Origin: Dehalococcoidia bacterium
Lineage (GTDB): Bacteria; Chloroflexota; Dehalococcoidia; UBA3495
Assembly: GCA_002708395.1 (NCBI GenBank)
Contig: PANP01000024.1
Span: 24,996 to 30,409, forward strand
DNA: 5,414 nucleotides
Reading direction: 5' to 3'
Below, piece after piece: positions 5,411 through 5,414 of the stretch (the first letter of the stretch is position 1; each line of letters begins with the position of its first letter). The notes below the pieces were generated by a model. The model ran no database searches. It was not told the DNA's origin and was given only the letters and a program-made list of their open reading frames with translations. Position numbers and translations under genes: made by a program.

Positions 5411-5414
5411 ATCT

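Overview
The window looks like ordinary chromosomal DNA from a bacterium with medium-to-high GC content (judged by eye). It carries one housekeeping gene (trmD), three leftward metabolic or hydrolase genes and one rightward exported beta-propeller gene. No phage, plasmid, transposase, CRISPR or RNA gene is visible. The TrmD loop reading DYQFGGGPGMV, the imidazolonepropionase-like amidohydrolase and the compact genes separated by dispersed repeats would fit an uncultured environmental lineage, for example Chloroflexota of the Dehalococcoidia/SAR202 type. That placement is a guess from memory of similar proteins and is not demonstrated here.

Layout. Four genes read leftward. From right to left they are a metal-dependent amidohydrolase (3795 to 2536), trmD (2231 to 1467), a hotdog-fold acyl-CoA thioesterase (1361 to 882) and a PHP-domain phosphoesterase (726 to 31). 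The gaps between them are about 304, 105 and 155 bp, too long for tight translational coupling. Each gap holds a different dispersed, hairpin-forming repeat. The element before the thioesterase even supplies its ribosome-binding site. At 3796-4070 transcription diverges. A good sigma70-type promoter (TTGACA, 17 bp, TAGCAT) drives the amidohydrolase leftward, and a TATAAT box sits in front of a rightward secreted or membrane-anchored seven-bladed PD40/TolB-like propeller. The correct start of that propeller gene is 4071 (or 4077), not the far-upstream 3852. The last 320 bp hold no convincing gene, but the window ends on a strong Shine-Dalgarno sequence (GGAGGA), so another rightward gene almost certainly begins just past the edge.

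How the genes relate. They share no obvious pathway. TrmD makes m1G37 in tRNA. The thioesterase, PHP protein and amidohydrolase are generic hydrolases with unknown substrates, and the propeller is probably an envelope protein. trmD is detached from its usual rpsP-rimM-trmD-rplS neighbourhood. I do not see a new biological system. The most interesting material is the set of intergenic repeats, the repeat-derived ribosome-binding site, and the well-defined divergent promoter region that corrects a start site.
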